NCBI GenBank assembly: GCA_964242575.1
Contig: CAXTCN010000001.1
Location: 1-64,000 of the forward strand
Direction: 5' to 3'
Length of the DNA stretch: 64,000 bases
DNA from: JANPPS01 sp964242575
Lineage (GTDB): Bacteria > Pseudomonadota > Alphaproteobacteria > Acetobacterales > Acetobacteraceae
Shown here: positions 1 to 8,810 of the stretch, piece after piece
How the letters are laid out: every line of letters starts with the position of its first letter
Numbering within the stretch: position 1 is the stretch's first letter
Notes under the pieces: generated by a model
Seen by the model: only the letters and a program-made list of their open reading frames with translations
Told to the model about the DNA's origin: nothing
The model's database searches: none
Translations under genes and position numbers: made by a program

Positions 1-158
1 GTTACCCCGCCCCCGTTCACGCCCAGTCCCCTATGTCAGAACTGAATGGCCCTGGCGGTTGGTCTGGATTGATCCATGAAACCAAACGCGGTCACGGTGG
101 CCTAGTGCGACGGACGATGCAGGTCCCTAACCAAAGCACTGGAACGGGGACCACGCAC

Positions 159-188
159 CGGCGGTGTAGGATTGTCCCTACGCCGCCG
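159..188 (-). terminator. Hairpin at the 3' end of icd
   Basis: A 12-bp stem (159-170 with 177-188, one G-T wobble) encloses a 6-nt loop and overlaps the icd stop codon at 178-180. It is placed where a transcript from icd would end. There is no T-run after the stem, so it may be a weak terminator or a 3'-end stabiliser. The rest of bases 1-177 shows no gene. Confidence 0.4.
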
Positions 189-1413
189 CACCCTTGGGGA
201 TCGACATAGCTGTTTGTAGATTTCGGTCGATTTTACTGAGGAAATCTTGGGTGTTGAGCCAGGGTTGCTGTTTGCCGATCAATCCCGCCAGGTCCTTGGT
301 CATCGACCCCGCTTCGACCGTCTCCACGCAGACCCGCTCAAGCGTGTTGGCGAATGTTGTAACGTCCGGCGTATCGTCAAACTGGCCACGGTACTGCAGG
401 CCACGGGTCCACGCGAATATGGAGGCGATGGGATTGGTGCTGGTTTCGCGTCCGCGTTGGTGCTCGCGGAAATGCCGGGTGACGGTGCCGTGCGCGGCCT
501 CACTCTCCACCGTGCGGCCATCGGGGCTCATCAGCACGCTCGTCATCAGGCCCAGGCTGCCGAAGCCCTGTGCAACGATATCGCTCTCAACGTCGCCGTC
601 GTAGTTTTTGCAGGCCCAGAGATAGCCGCCGCTCCACTTGAGCGCTGACGCGACCATGTCGTCGATCAGCCGATGCTCATAGGTCAGCCCCAGCGCGTCA
701 AAACGCGGCTTGAACTCCGCGTCGAAAATCTCCTGGAACACATCCTTGAACATGCCGTCGTAGGCCTTGAGGATGGTGTTCTTGGTCGAGAGGTAAACCG
801 GGTAGTTGCGCAACAGCCCATAGTTCAGGCTAGCCCGGGCAAAGCCCTCGATGGACGCACGCGTGTTGTGCATGCCCATCGCCACGCCGGGTCCTTTGAA
901 GTCATGCACATCGAGCACCATCGGCGTGCCGCCGTCGGCCGGTTGGTAGTTCAGCGTGACTTTGCCGGGGCCAGGAATGCGCGTCTCGGCCGCTCGATAG
1001 ATGTCGCCATAGGCATGCCGCCCAATCACGATGGGCTGGGTCCAGTGCGGGACCAGCCGGGGAACGTTGCTGCAGATAATCGGCTCGCGGAAGATCGTGC
1101 CATCCAGAATATTCCGGATGGTGCCGTTTGGGCTGCGCCACATGCGCTTCAGGCCGAACTCCGTGACGCGCGCCTCATCGGGCGTGATCGTCGCGCACTT
1201 CACGCCGACGCCGTATTGCTTGATGGCGTTGGCGGCTTCGACCGTGACCTTGTCCTCGGTCTGGTCCCGGTACTCGATGCCGAGGTCATAATATTTCAAA
1301 TCGATGTCGAGATAGGGCAGGATCAGCTTGTCTTTGATGAAACCCCAGATGATCCGTGTCATCTCGTCGCCGTCGAGTTCAACGACCGGAATTTTCACCT
1401 TGATCTTGGCCAT
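178..1413 (-). CDS. icd: NADP-dependent isocitrate dehydrogenase
   Basis: Cytosolic TCA-cycle enzyme that oxidatively decarboxylates isocitrate to 2-oxoglutarate, making NADPH. The 411-residue product has the length of the eukaryote-like (type II) homodimeric family. It begins MAKIKVKIPVVELDGDEMTR. It carries the isocitrate-binding stretch SPNGTIRNILDGTIFREP, the metal-binding aspartates around NYDGDVESD, and the C-terminal AAHGTVTRHF coenzyme region. I chose the ATG at 1411-1413 because GAGGA lies five bases upstream and the family N-terminus starts there; an upstream in-frame start at 1491 would add 26 unsupported residues. It is a single-gene unit, with the divergent or upstream context being the orphan OpgH-like gene on the same strand. 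Confidence 0.96.
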   Translation of the reverse strand: MAKIKVKIPVVELDGDEMTRIIWGFIKDKLILPYLDIDLKYYDLGIEYRDQTEDKVTVEAANAIKQYGVGVKCATITPDEARVTEFGLKRMWRSPNGTIRNILDGTIFREPIICSNVPRLVPHWTQPIVIGRHAYGDIYRAAETRIPGPGKVTLNYQPADGGTPMVLDVHDFKGPGVAMGMHNTRASIEGFARASLNYGLLRNYPVYLSTKNTILKAYDGMFKDVFQEIFDAEFKPRFDALGLTYEHRLIDDMVASALKWSGGYLWACKNYDGDVESDIVAQGFGSLGLMTSVLMSPDGRTVESEAAHGTVTRHFREHQRGRETSTNPIASIFAWTRGLQYRGQFDDTPDVTTFANTLERVCVETVEAGSMTKDLAGLIGKQQPWLNTQDFLSKIDRNLQTAMSIPKGAAA

Positions 1414-1552
1414 GGAGGTCCTCATTGCAGGGGCCATGTCCGGCCCGGTCTGAATGTGGCGGACCATTGCACCGGGCGAGAGCCGCGGCAACCCAAAGCG
1501 AGCTAGGTTGCGTTGGAACTAAAGGTTTGCGGCAGGCCGGCGCTTCATGGGG

Positions 1553-3400
1553 TTAGTCCCCCTCGACCGCGGTGGCGGCGAGTTGCATCCGCACCGGCGT
1601 TAGACGGGAACGCTGGGCTACGATTGAGCGCAACATCGCTCGCTGGTAGGTGCGCAGCACCGTGGCGGGCGCTGTCTCCTCCGGGGTCAGGAACAAGCCG
1701 AGCCGCCGGGCTTGCGCGCCCAGCGTCGTACGGCTGGACCAGATCACCATCGGGATAGCGAGCAACAGGCCGAACAGCAACGGCGCCGCCCAGCCCAGCA
1801 TAGCCCCGCTGCCGCCCAGCAGGAGCACTAACCAGGCTGCGCCCACCAACAGCGAGCCACGGAACCGCAGCCAGCCTTCAGACCACGAAACCCCACGATC
1901 ATCACGCGGCTGGCTGTCCCAGCGCACGGTTTGGCCCAGTAAAAGAGCCGCGGCATAGCGGGTGTAGAGCACCACCAACACGGCCGAGACCACCAGCGCG
2001 CCGATTTGCTCCCCCGCTGCGCTGGCCAGCAGGCGGAGACGTCCGCCATAGGACTGTGCCGTCCGGCTGTCTGCCAGGGCAACGCCAATCGCCAGCAGCT
2101 TGCTTGCGTACAACAACCCGAGCACCAGCAGAGCAAGCCCAGTATGGGCTGGGCCGGTGCCGCCAAGCAGCGCGGCCACAAAACCACCGCCGAGCAACGT
2201 GTCCACCGTAGCCAGCAGCAGCAGCAGCAGCGCCAGTGGGCCGGATACATAGTGCATGACGCCGTAAGCCAAATGGAAGCGCCCGACCGGGCGCAAGCCA
2301 GGATGCCGCAGCAGGCCGATATGCTGCAGGTTCCCCTGGCACCAACGGCGTTCCCGGCTGGCATAGTCCACCATGTTGGCCGGCAGCGCCTCGAAGCTCT
2401 CAGCCACCTCCGGCAACACCCATACGTCCCAGCCGGCGCGACGCATCAGCGCGGCTTCCACCACGTCATGGCACAGGATCTCGCCACCGAACGGCTCGCG
2501 GCCCGGCAGCACCGGCAGCCCGCAATGCGCCATGAACGGCGCCACGCGGACGATGGCGTTGTGGCCCCAGTAATTGCCGTCGCTTTGCTGCCAGAACGTC
2601 AGCCCCTCCACCAGCATGGGCGTGTAGAGGCGTGCCGAGAACTGCTGCACCCGCGCGAACAAGGTCTCACGTCCAACTGGATACGGCACGGTCTGGATCA
2701 TGCCGACCCGCGGGTTGGCGTCCATCAGGCCGATCAGGTTGCTGACCGCCGAAGCGCCCATCAAGCTGTCGGCGTCCAGCACGATCATGTAGTCGAACCG
2801 GGCGCCGTGCGTACCGCAGAACTCGGCGACGTTGCCAACCTTGCGCCCAGCGTTGCTGGTGCGGCGGCGGTAATGCAGCGCACAACCAACGCGCGCACGG
2901 CGTTGCAGGGCCGCGAACGCTTCTTCCTCCTCGGCCGCCACTACAGTGTCCTGGGTATCCGACAAGACAAAGAACTCCACCTGCTGCAGCCTGGCGTCCG
3001 TGACTGCGTGCGCCATGGCCTCGATCGCCGCGAACACGGCGCGCGGGTCTTCCTTGTGGATGGGCATCAGCATGGCTGTGCGGCTTGACCCGGATGGGGC
3101 TGCGGTGGCGCGCAAGCTGCGGCCGGATACCCGCACGAGGAAGCCGAGCACGCCGGGCCAGCCAGTCAGCGCCAAGTAGAACAAGTTCAGCGCGATCAGC
3201 GCCAGCAACGGCAGCCGCAACGGGTCTGCCACGCCGGCCGTCAGGTGCGCCGCGAGCGCCGTGCCCAGGGCCGTCAACCCAACAACCGGAATCATGAACG
3301 CCGCCCGACGCGGCCAAGCTGGCAGCGCCGCGCTGAGCGGTTGGAATAGGGTGGACGCGACCGGATGGCGGCGGGCGGCGCGAGTCGATTGCATTTTCAT
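1553..3400 (-). CDS. OpgH-like membrane glucosyltransferase (short orphan paralogue)
   Basis: GT2-family inner-membrane glycosyltransferase resembling OpgH/MdoH, which polymerises glucose from UDP-glucose into periplasmic glucans. The 615-residue product has two N-terminal membrane segments (about residues 35-85) and a GT2 domain with MPIHKEDP, FVLSDTQD, IVLDADSLMG, DGNYWGHNAIVR and RERRWCQGNLQH. Several membrane spans lie in the last 220 residues. It is shorter at the N-terminus than the paralogue at 24211-26325 and lacks the PLAMPxQxL segment of true OpgH. It has no OpgG partner; instead it starts 52 bases after the PIG-L deacetylase gene and may be the last gene of that operon. The start at 3398-3400 is inferred because upstream sequence is not protein-like; no strong ribosome binding site is visible. 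Its substrate may differ from that of OpgH. Confidence 0.85.
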   Translation of the reverse strand: MKMQSTRAARRHPVASTLFQPLSAALPAWPRRAAFMIPVVGLTALGTALAAHLTAGVADPLRLPLLALIALNLFYLALTGWPGVLGFLVRVSGRSLRATAAPSGSSRTAMLMPIHKEDPRAVFAAIEAMAHAVTDARLQQVEFFVLSDTQDTVVAAEEEEAFAALQRRARVGCALHYRRRTSNAGRKVGNVAEFCGTHGARFDYMIVLDADSLMGASAVSNLIGLMDANPRVGMIQTVPYPVGRETLFARVQQFSARLYTPMLVEGLTFWQQSDGNYWGHNAIVRVAPFMAHCGLPVLPGREPFGGEILCHDVVEAALMRRAGWDVWVLPEVAESFEALPANMVDYASRERRWCQGNLQHIGLLRHPGLRPVGRFHLAYGVMHYVSGPLALLLLLLATVDTLLGGGFVAALLGGTGPAHTGLALLVLGLLYASKLLAIGVALADSRTAQSYGGRLRLLASAAGEQIGALVVSAVLVVLYTRYAAALLLGQTVRWDSQPRDDRGVSWSEGWLRFRGSLLVGAAWLVLLLGGSGAMLGWAAPLLFGLLLAIPMVIWSSRTTLGAQARRLGLFLTPEETAPATVLRTYQRAMLRSIVAQRSRLTPVRMQLAATAVEGD

Positions 3401-3452
3401 TGCTGGTGCGGCCTGAACCCTGTTGGAGCGGAGGACAGCAATGATTAAACCC

Positions 3453-4217
3453 CTATAATATGGCCGGCCTATGGCTGACCGTGGGCGGCAACTCGCCCAG
3501 GAAACGCTCAGCCGGGGTTCCACCCCCCTCCTGCATGGCGAACGCACGCAGGGCGCTGTCCAGTGCAGCCGGGCCACGGAACTGGAAACCAATTTGGCTG
3601 GCGTACGCGCAAGATGCCGCCACCTTGCGGTCCAGCCCGGCCGTTACATTAACCGCGCTGTCCGCCAACCCATGAAGCCGAGCGTCAGGCATCGCCTCCC
3701 GATTTCGGATTGCATAAGGGGTATCACGAAAAAATGCTATCCTGCCCAACTCCGGCACGTCCAGCACGGCGCGGATGGTCTGTAGGTGATCGACGTGCCC
3801 GCCCAACCCCTGTGGCGCCAATGTCAAATCCGGTCGCAGCTCGTGCCGCAACGCGCTGATTTGCCGGGATAGCTCCTGCCAGACCAGGTCATCCTCCCGC
3901 ACGCCGCCGAACAACGCCGCCGCGGAGTGGTAGCCCCGGTGCGGCGCCTCCGGCAGGCCAAGCCAGCGGAGGTCGGACACCCCCAAGATCGCCGCCGCCG
4001 CCCGGTCCTCCTCCCGCCGCAGCGCCATGTAGTCCACGTCGGCGCTGAGCCTCTTGTCCAGTTGGCACGCGAGCGCAAAGCCGGTGGCTGGCATACTGGC
4101 GGTGAACGCCGTGGCAAGGACCGTGCGCCAGCCCGCATCCGCGAGTTGCGCCACCAGACCGCCGCAGGAGAATGCGGCGTCGTCCAGATGCGGAGACAGG
4201 AACAGCGCGGTGGGCAT
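3453..4217 (-). CDS. PIG-L (LmbE-like) family zinc deacetylase
   Basis: Predicted Zn-dependent de-N-acetylase of the GlcNAc-PI / MshB / BshB family, which removes acetyl from N-acetylglucosaminyl conjugates. The 254-residue product opens with MPTALFLSPHLDDAAFSCGG, containing the PHLDD metal/catalytic motif, and has the second metal motif GGHVDH near residue 150. The start overlaps the stop of the upstream GT4 gene by one base (TGATG), so the two are probably translationally coupled. Together with the GT4 and the inositol-phosphate synthase of the same operon, the simplest inference is deacetylation of a GlcNAc-inositol-type intermediate. It could alternatively deacetylate another amino sugar. 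Confidence 0.88.
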   Translation of the reverse strand: MPTALFLSPHLDDAAFSCGGLVAQLADAGWRTVLATAFTASMPATGFALACQLDKRLSADVDYMALRREEDRAAAAILGVSDLRWLGLPEAPHRGYHSAAALFGGVREDDLVWQELSRQISALRHELRPDLTLAPQGLGGHVDHLQTIRAVLDVPELGRIAFFRDTPYAIRNREAMPDARLHGLADSAVNVTAGLDRKVAASCAYASQIGFQFRGPAALDSALRAFAMQEGGGTPAERFLGELPPTVSHRPAIL

Positions 4218-5431
4218 CAGAGCAGATGCGGCTCGGCCCGGAACCGGCAGGGGCCAACTGGCAGCGACGGTGACCAGGCAAGGTCCACCGTTTGACCCGC
4301 GACCGCCTCGTAAACGTCCATGATCTGCCGCCCCACGCGGGACCAGGAGTAAACCCGCCGGCACTCGTCCAGGGCGGCATCGGCCAGGCGCGCCCGCAAC
4401 GCCGCGTCGCGCAGCACCCGGCGCAATGCGGCTGCCAAGCCGTCCCGGTCCCCAGGCTCGGTCAGCAACCCGTTCTCGCCGTCGCGGATGCAGTCCACCA
4501 CGCCCACCGAACGGCAGGACACCACGGCCATCTGGCTCGCCATGGCTTCCAGGATGGTATTGCTGAACCCCTCGGCGTAAGTGGGCGAGGCAAAGATGCT
4601 GGCCCGGTGATACACCGCCGGCACGCTGTCATACGCCACGTAGCCAGTCATCTCGACATGGTCCTGCAGGCTCATGCGAGGGATCGAGGCAGCGGTCTCG
4701 TCAAACGTTGGGCCAATGCCGGAAATCAGCAGACGAAAGCGGTCGCCGGTCTGCATCAGTTGCCGCGAGGCATCCAGCAGGTCCAGCACGCCCTTCCGCG
4801 CATCGACGCGGCCATGGTACAGCATGACCGGCGGGTCTTGCGGCGGGTAGCCCGGCGTGAACCGGTCCACGTCCACTGCGCCGGGCACGATGGTGAAGCG
4901 GCTGCGGGCGGTGCCAAGGCGGTCCACCACCTCCTGCGCGAAGCTGTCGCAGCCAATCAGCACGGCGCTAGCGTGATCCAGCACGCGGGTCATCGCCAGC
5001 CGGTGCGTCTCGCAGCAGCTCCCGACCCAGTGGCCGTCGCCACCCTGGATAGAAACCACCGTGGGCACGCCAACCACCCGTGACGCCAGCAGCGCCGCCC
5101 AGCCGCAGGGGTAGCCGTATTGCGCGTGCAGCACGTCGAACGGCGCGCGCCGGTGCTCAGCCACGATCGCGTCCACCATAGCCGCCACGTCACGCTCAAA
5201 GTCGCCGCCGTCCTGCTCGCCGAGTTGTTCCAGCCCGATCACGCGCACGCCCGGCACCGGGGGAGGGGGGCCGCCGCCGTAAACCCGCATGCCGAACGCG
5301 TCGCCGCGATACTGGCTAATCATGGTGACCGCGTGCCCGGCGCCCACCAGCTCGCGCAGCAGGTTGAGCGCATAGACGCTCATGCCAGAGATGGCCGGGA
5401 AGAAACGGCGGGAGACGAAGCAGACGTTCAT
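4217..5431 (-). CDS. GT4-family glycosyltransferase (MshA/BshA-like)
   Basis: Retaining GT-B glycosyltransferase of 404 residues. The N-terminus MNVCFVSRRFFPAISGMSVY is the usual first strand and glycine-rich loop. MLYHGRVDARKGVLDLLDA opens the donor domain, and AEGFSNTILEAMAS supplies the E-x7-E motif. The start at 5429-5431 makes an ATGA overlap with the preceding gene; longer readings upstream are not protein-like. Position between the TIM-barrel isomerase-like gene and a PIG-L deacetylase, in an operon headed by inositol-phosphate synthase, suggests transfer of an N-acetyl-amino sugar to an inositol-derived acceptor, as MshA does. The acceptor and donor are inferred from context only. Confidence 0.88.
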   Translation of the reverse strand: MNVCFVSRRFFPAISGMSVYALNLLRELVGAGHAVTMISQYRGDAFGMRVYGGGPPPPVPGVRVIGLEQLGEQDGGDFERDVAAMVDAIVAEHRRAPFDVLHAQYGYPCGWAALLASRVVGVPTVVSIQGGDGHWVGSCCETHRLAMTRVLDHASAVLIGCDSFAQEVVDRLGTARSRFTIVPGAVDVDRFTPGYPPQDPPVMLYHGRVDARKGVLDLLDASRQLMQTGDRFRLLISGIGPTFDETAASIPRMSLQDHVEMTGYVAYDSVPAVYHRASIFASPTYAEGFSNTILEAMASQMAVVSCRSVGVVDCIRDGENGLLTEPGDRDGLAAALRRVLRDAALRARLADAALDECRRVYSWSRVGRQIMDVYEAVAGQTVDLAWSPSLPVGPCRFRAEPHLL

Positions 5432-6273
5432 GGCCGGCTGGCTGCCGCGGCCGGGAGGTGGGCCTTCAGGTAGTCGATGGAGGCCGGGATGATGGCGTCG
5501 GCACGGTGGCTCTCGCGGGACATCTCGACGCACACCAGCTTTTCGAAGCCGACCGTGTCCAAAGCCGTCAGCACGCTGCGCACGTCCATGTCGCCCTCGC
5601 CGAACGGCAGGTGGACGTGGACGCCCCGCCGCATGTCCTCGATGGAGACGGTGCCGAGATGCGGCGCGAACTCATGCACCGCCGCGGCCGGGTCGCGTTC
5701 GCCGGTGACGATGCAATGCCCGATGTCGAGCGCGAGACGCAGGCCCGGGATACCCAGCGCGGCCCAGTTGTCCACTGTTTCAACCAGCATGCCAGGCTCC
5801 GGCTCCAACGCGGCCACGGCGCCCAGCGCCTCCGCCCGGCGTGACACCTGTTCCGCGCCGTCCCGCAACCAGAGCTTCGCGTCGGCCACCAGCACGCCAG
5901 GCTTGGGCACGCCGGCCCAGAAGCTCATGGCGTCCGCCCCGGTTTCGGACGCCACCTCCAAGGCGCGCGACAGGAATTCCACCCGGCGCGCCCGGCCAGC
6001 CGGGTTCGCGGTCACCAGGGTAGGCTCATGCTTGGCTCGCGGGTCCAGCAGAAAGCGCGCGCCAGTCTCGATCACGCAACCAAGGCCAAGCTGCTTGAGG
6101 CGGGTCGCCAGCGCCCGCCGCCGTTCCGGGAACTCCGGCGCGAACGGGTCCAGGTGATGGATGTCGAGCGTTAAGGCCACGCCGTCGTAACCAGCGTCGG
6201 CGATCAGGCTGAGTGCGTCGTCCAGGCGATGGTTGGCTGCGCCGTTGGTGTTGTAGGCGAAGCGCAGCGTCAC
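5428..6273 (-). CDS. Xylose-isomerase-like TIM-barrel protein
   Basis: Sugar phosphate isomerase/epimerase superfamily (AP-endonuclease 2 fold), 281 residues. Candidate metal ligands follow the family pattern: a Glu in ALEPEPGM, an Asp and His in LALDIGHC, a Glu and His in VSIEDMRRGVHVH, and a Glu in VCVEMSRESH. Relatives include IolE and IolI, which dehydrate or isomerise inososes, and various keto-sugar epimerases. Overlap by ATGA with both neighbours places it firmly in the inositol/YcaO operon, next to a Gfo/Idh/MocA oxidoreductase, the usual partner of inosose-modifying enzymes. The exact reaction cannot be read from the sequence. Confidence 0.82.
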   Translation of the reverse strand: MTLRFAYNTNGAANHRLDDALSLIADAGYDGVALTLDIHHLDPFAPEFPERRRALATRLKQLGLGCVIETGARFLLDPRAKHEPTLVTANPAGRARRVEFLSRALEVASETGADAMSFWAGVPKPGVLVADAKLWLRDGAEQVSRRAEALGAVAALEPEPGMLVETVDNWAALGIPGLRLALDIGHCIVTGERDPAAAVHEFAPHLGTVSIEDMRRGVHVHLPFGEGDMDVRSVLTALDTVGFEKLVCVEMSRESHRADAIIPASIDYLKAHLPAAAASRP

Positions 6274-7775
6274 GGCCGTTCCATGCTGATGGGCGCGCTG
6301 TGCACCTCGGGCTCGCGGTACAGCGGATACAGCCGGCCGACGATGCGGTCCACCTCCGCCACGTCCAGCCAGGGCGCGCCGCCCAGCCGCTCCGCCGCAC
6401 CCGGCGGCAACCGCACCGGGGCGGTGCCGGGCGGCACGTCGCCGAACCCCACCAACGGGCTGCCACGCTCCAGCAGCTTGCGCACGCCACGCTCGCCGAT
6501 GCGATGGTAGCTCATGGTCTCGACCTCAAGCCCAGGCACGAAGGCCTTGACTACGTGCACGCCGGGCGCATGGGGCGGCGACCAGTCGAAATAGAGGATT
6601 TCCATGCCGGCGGCGGCGAACCGCCGGGCTAGCTCCTCGACGAGGCCGGTTCCGGCCAATGGTCCGGCCCAGGTGGGCAGCGCGTCGAACCGGTGCACAT
6701 CGCGGCGCGACAGCACGGTGTCGGCCAGCAAGCTCTTCAGCGCGGGTTGGTCCAGTTGCAGCCACCCCACCATCTCGCGCAGGCTGCGGCTCTCCTCGCC
6801 GCCCAACGTGTGGTAGGCGCGGAACCGCTCGAGGTAGCCGGCAGGCGCCACCCGGGCGACCTCGGCCAAGGGCGCATGGCTGAACACCTTGCGCATTCGG
6901 GCGGCGGCGAACTCGAACACCGCCTTGCGCAGCGCGTGCTCCCGGTCGAGCGACGCGGCCTCGCCAGCGGCGGTCACCATAATGGGGTAGGGGGCCGCGA
7001 CCCCGTCCCGCTCCGCGCCGACGCAGTAAATGTTGGCGGTGCCAAACTCGTCCGTGGCGAACTTGGGGATGACCTCGATCCCCAACGCGCCCAGCCGGTC
7101 CAGCAAGGCACGGGTGCGTGGATCGGCCGGGCCGTCGCCGAGATCGAGCGCGATGCCGCGGTCCATCGCGCGGAAACCCACGCCGTTGCCGTCCCGCTGC
7201 AGCAGCTCGCACAGACCGTGGCCGATGGCGAAGTCGAGCGTCGGGCCAGCGCCCAGGCCGTTGGTGATAGGTGTCGTGAACGGCTGGTATCCGGGCAACA
7301 AGTCGCCGACAGAGCAGGCGGCGATGTCGATGGGCATCCAGACCGTCTCGCCGCCGGGCCAACGGCGGGCAGGCACCCATTCAAGCACGGTGTCGCCATC
7401 GACCGGGGCGCCGGCCGGCAAGCAGAGCGTCAGGGGATCGGTGACCGCACGCACACCGACTTGCGCCCGCAACGCATTGTAGCTGGAGGTGCGCCGCTCG
7501 GTGCGGTGGATTTCAGTGGCGGAGTGCACCGCCTCCGCCAGTTCCCCGGTGGTGCCAATAATGGCGCCGGCGTCGTCCACGCCGTAGCCAACCCCGTGCG
7601 GCGCCACGCCGTGCCAGCAGGTGCCGTCCTGGTTGAGGAAAATGGCGTTCCAGCAGCTAACTCCGGTGCGGTCGAGCGAAGTGAGCGAGAACAGCTCGAC
7701 CCGGCCCTCCGGCATGGACTCCACATAGGCCGCCGCCGCGTCTGGCATGGCGGGCGGCAAGACGTGCTTGTTCAT
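6270..7775 (-). CDS. Stand-alone YcaO-domain protein
   Basis: A 501-residue YcaO-superfamily protein. YcaO enzymes use ATP to activate amide carbonyls, forming azolines, thioamides or amidines. The family signature is visible at residues 171-195: TNGLGAG, then a helix ending CELLQRD, giving the E-x3-RD nucleotide-binding motif (E190, R194, D195). An earlier helix (about residues 78-95) matches the usual GEALER-type segment, and near the end there is HVVKAFVPGLEVET, matching the conserved C-terminal PGLE strand. There is no fused or adjacent E1/ocin-ThiF partner, no TfuA, and the C-terminus is not proline-rich. It lies six bases after the Gfo/Idh/MocA gene and overlaps the next gene by four. 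A small-molecule substrate, rather than a ribosomal peptide, is my inference from the neighbours. Confidence 0.82.
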   Translation of the reverse strand: MNKHVLPPAMPDAAAAYVESMPEGRVELFSLTSLDRTGVSCWNAIFLNQDGTCWHGVAPHGVGYGVDDAGAIIGTTGELAEAVHSATEIHRTERRTSSYNALRAQVGVRAVTDPLTLCLPAGAPVDGDTVLEWVPARRWPGGETVWMPIDIAACSVGDLLPGYQPFTTPITNGLGAGPTLDFAIGHGLCELLQRDGNGVGFRAMDRGIALDLGDGPADPRTRALLDRLGALGIEVIPKFATDEFGTANIYCVGAERDGVAAPYPIMVTAAGEAASLDREHALRKAVFEFAAARMRKVFSHAPLAEVARVAPAGYLERFRAYHTLGGEESRSLREMVGWLQLDQPALKSLLADTVLSRRDVHRFDALPTWAGPLAGTGLVEELARRFAAAGMEILYFDWSPPHAPGVHVVKAFVPGLEVETMSYHRIGERGVRKLLERGSPLVGFGDVPPGTAPVRLPPGAAERLGGAPWLDVAEVDRIVGRLYPLYREPEVHSAPISMERP

Positions 7776-7781
7776 TGCATC

Positions 7782-8810
7782 CTATGCGGCATGGGCGACG
7801 TTCGGTGGGATTGCCATGGCCTGGGCGCGCAGCACCAGGTCCATGATGGACAAGTCGTGCGCCCCGGAAAACGAAAAGCGGCCCGCGCCCAGCACCGCAT
7901 CGGAGAATGCCTCGATTTGGTTAAGGAACGGTGAGCGGTCAGCGCCGGGCACGGGGACTGCTTCGGTCAAGCCGGTGCCAGCGTCGGTGAAGTGGAGCGT
8001 GCCGCCGGGCGTTTGGCCCATGGTGTCCATGGCGACGCACTGGCCCCCGGTGCCGACGACTTCGAGCCGCCGCCGCGGCAGCGTCTCGGGGCAGTTGTAG
8101 GCGACATGCAGTTGCACCAGCACGCCAGAGCGCGAGCGGGCCATGAGCAGCGCGCCGTCCTCGACCGCATACTGGTGCACCCGCGCCTGTCCCATGGCGG
8201 CGATGTCGTCCAGCGGCTCATTCAGCAGGAACGCGGCCAGGTCCAGGCCGTGCGGCGCCAAGTCCATCAGCGCGCCGCCGCCAGCCCGGCGTGGGTCGAT
8301 GCGCCAGTTGTCGCCGGCCCAGTCCGCCGGCAGCCAGCACGCGTACACGATGCGGACCGCCGTAACGGCGCCGAGCCGCCCACCTGCCACCAGCCCAGCC
8401 AATGCCCGGTGCGCCGCGTGGTAGCGCTGGTCGAACGCAGTGCCGTACAGCACGCCGGCGCGGCTACACGCGGCGACCATCGCCTCCGCATCCGCCAGCG
8501 TCGTTGCCATCGGCTTCTCGCACAACACCGGGAGGCCGGCTGCGGCGGCCGCCTCCACCAAGGTACGGTGGGCATGGTTCGGCGCAGCGACGTAAACTGC
8601 GCCAAGGCCAGGAGTGGTGAGGAACGCAGCCAGGTCCGCATACGCCGGCGCATCGAACAGGCTGGCTGCCCGGTCCCGGCTGTTGGCGTCCGGATCGAAC
8701 AGAGCCGCAATCCGGCCGTTGCGCGACGCCTGCATGGCAGGGCCGACGTAGTCGCGCGCCACCCAGCCACAGCCGGCAATGCCCCAGTTCACCGGGCCAC
8801 GTTCTACCAT
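7782..8810 (-). CDS. Gfo/Idh/MocA-family oxidoreductase
   Basis: NAD(P)-dependent sugar or cyclitol oxidoreductase of 342 residues. The N-terminal Rossmann motif is GIAGCGWVARDYVGPAM; the family signature CEKPMATT (Glu-Lys-Pro) occurs near residue 95, and the catalytic-site segment DLAPHGLDLAAFLL near residue 185. Members oxidise inositols, glucose derivatives or reduce keto-sugars. In this operon it would suit oxidation or reduction of an inositol or inosose intermediate, working with the xylose-isomerase-like protein. Its start overlaps the methyltransferase stop by seven bases, and six bases separate it from the YcaO gene. The substrate is not determinable by sequence alone. Confidence 0.87.
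   Translation of the reverse strand: MVERGPVNWGIAGCGWVARDYVGPAMQASRNGRIAALFDPDANSRDRAASLFDAPAYADLAAFLTTPGLGAVYVAAPNHAHRTLVEAAAAAGLPVLCEKPMATTLADAEAMVAACSRAGVLYGTAFDQRYHAAHRALAGLVAGGRLGAVTAVRIVYACWLPADWAGDNWRIDPRRAGGGALMDLAPHGLDLAAFLLNEPLDDIAAMGQARVHQYAVEDGALLMARSRSGVLVQLHVAYNCPETLPRRRLEVVGTGGQCVAMDTMGQTPGGTLHFTDAGTGLTEAVPVPGADRSPFLNQIEAFSDAVLGAGRFSFSGAHDLSIMDLVLRAQAMAIPPNVAHAA

Noticed and set aside
4217..5533. Earlier start for the GT4 gene at 5533
   Set aside because: The added 34 residues are arginine/proline-rich shadow sequence of the upstream gene; the GT4 family begins at MNVCFVSRRFFP.
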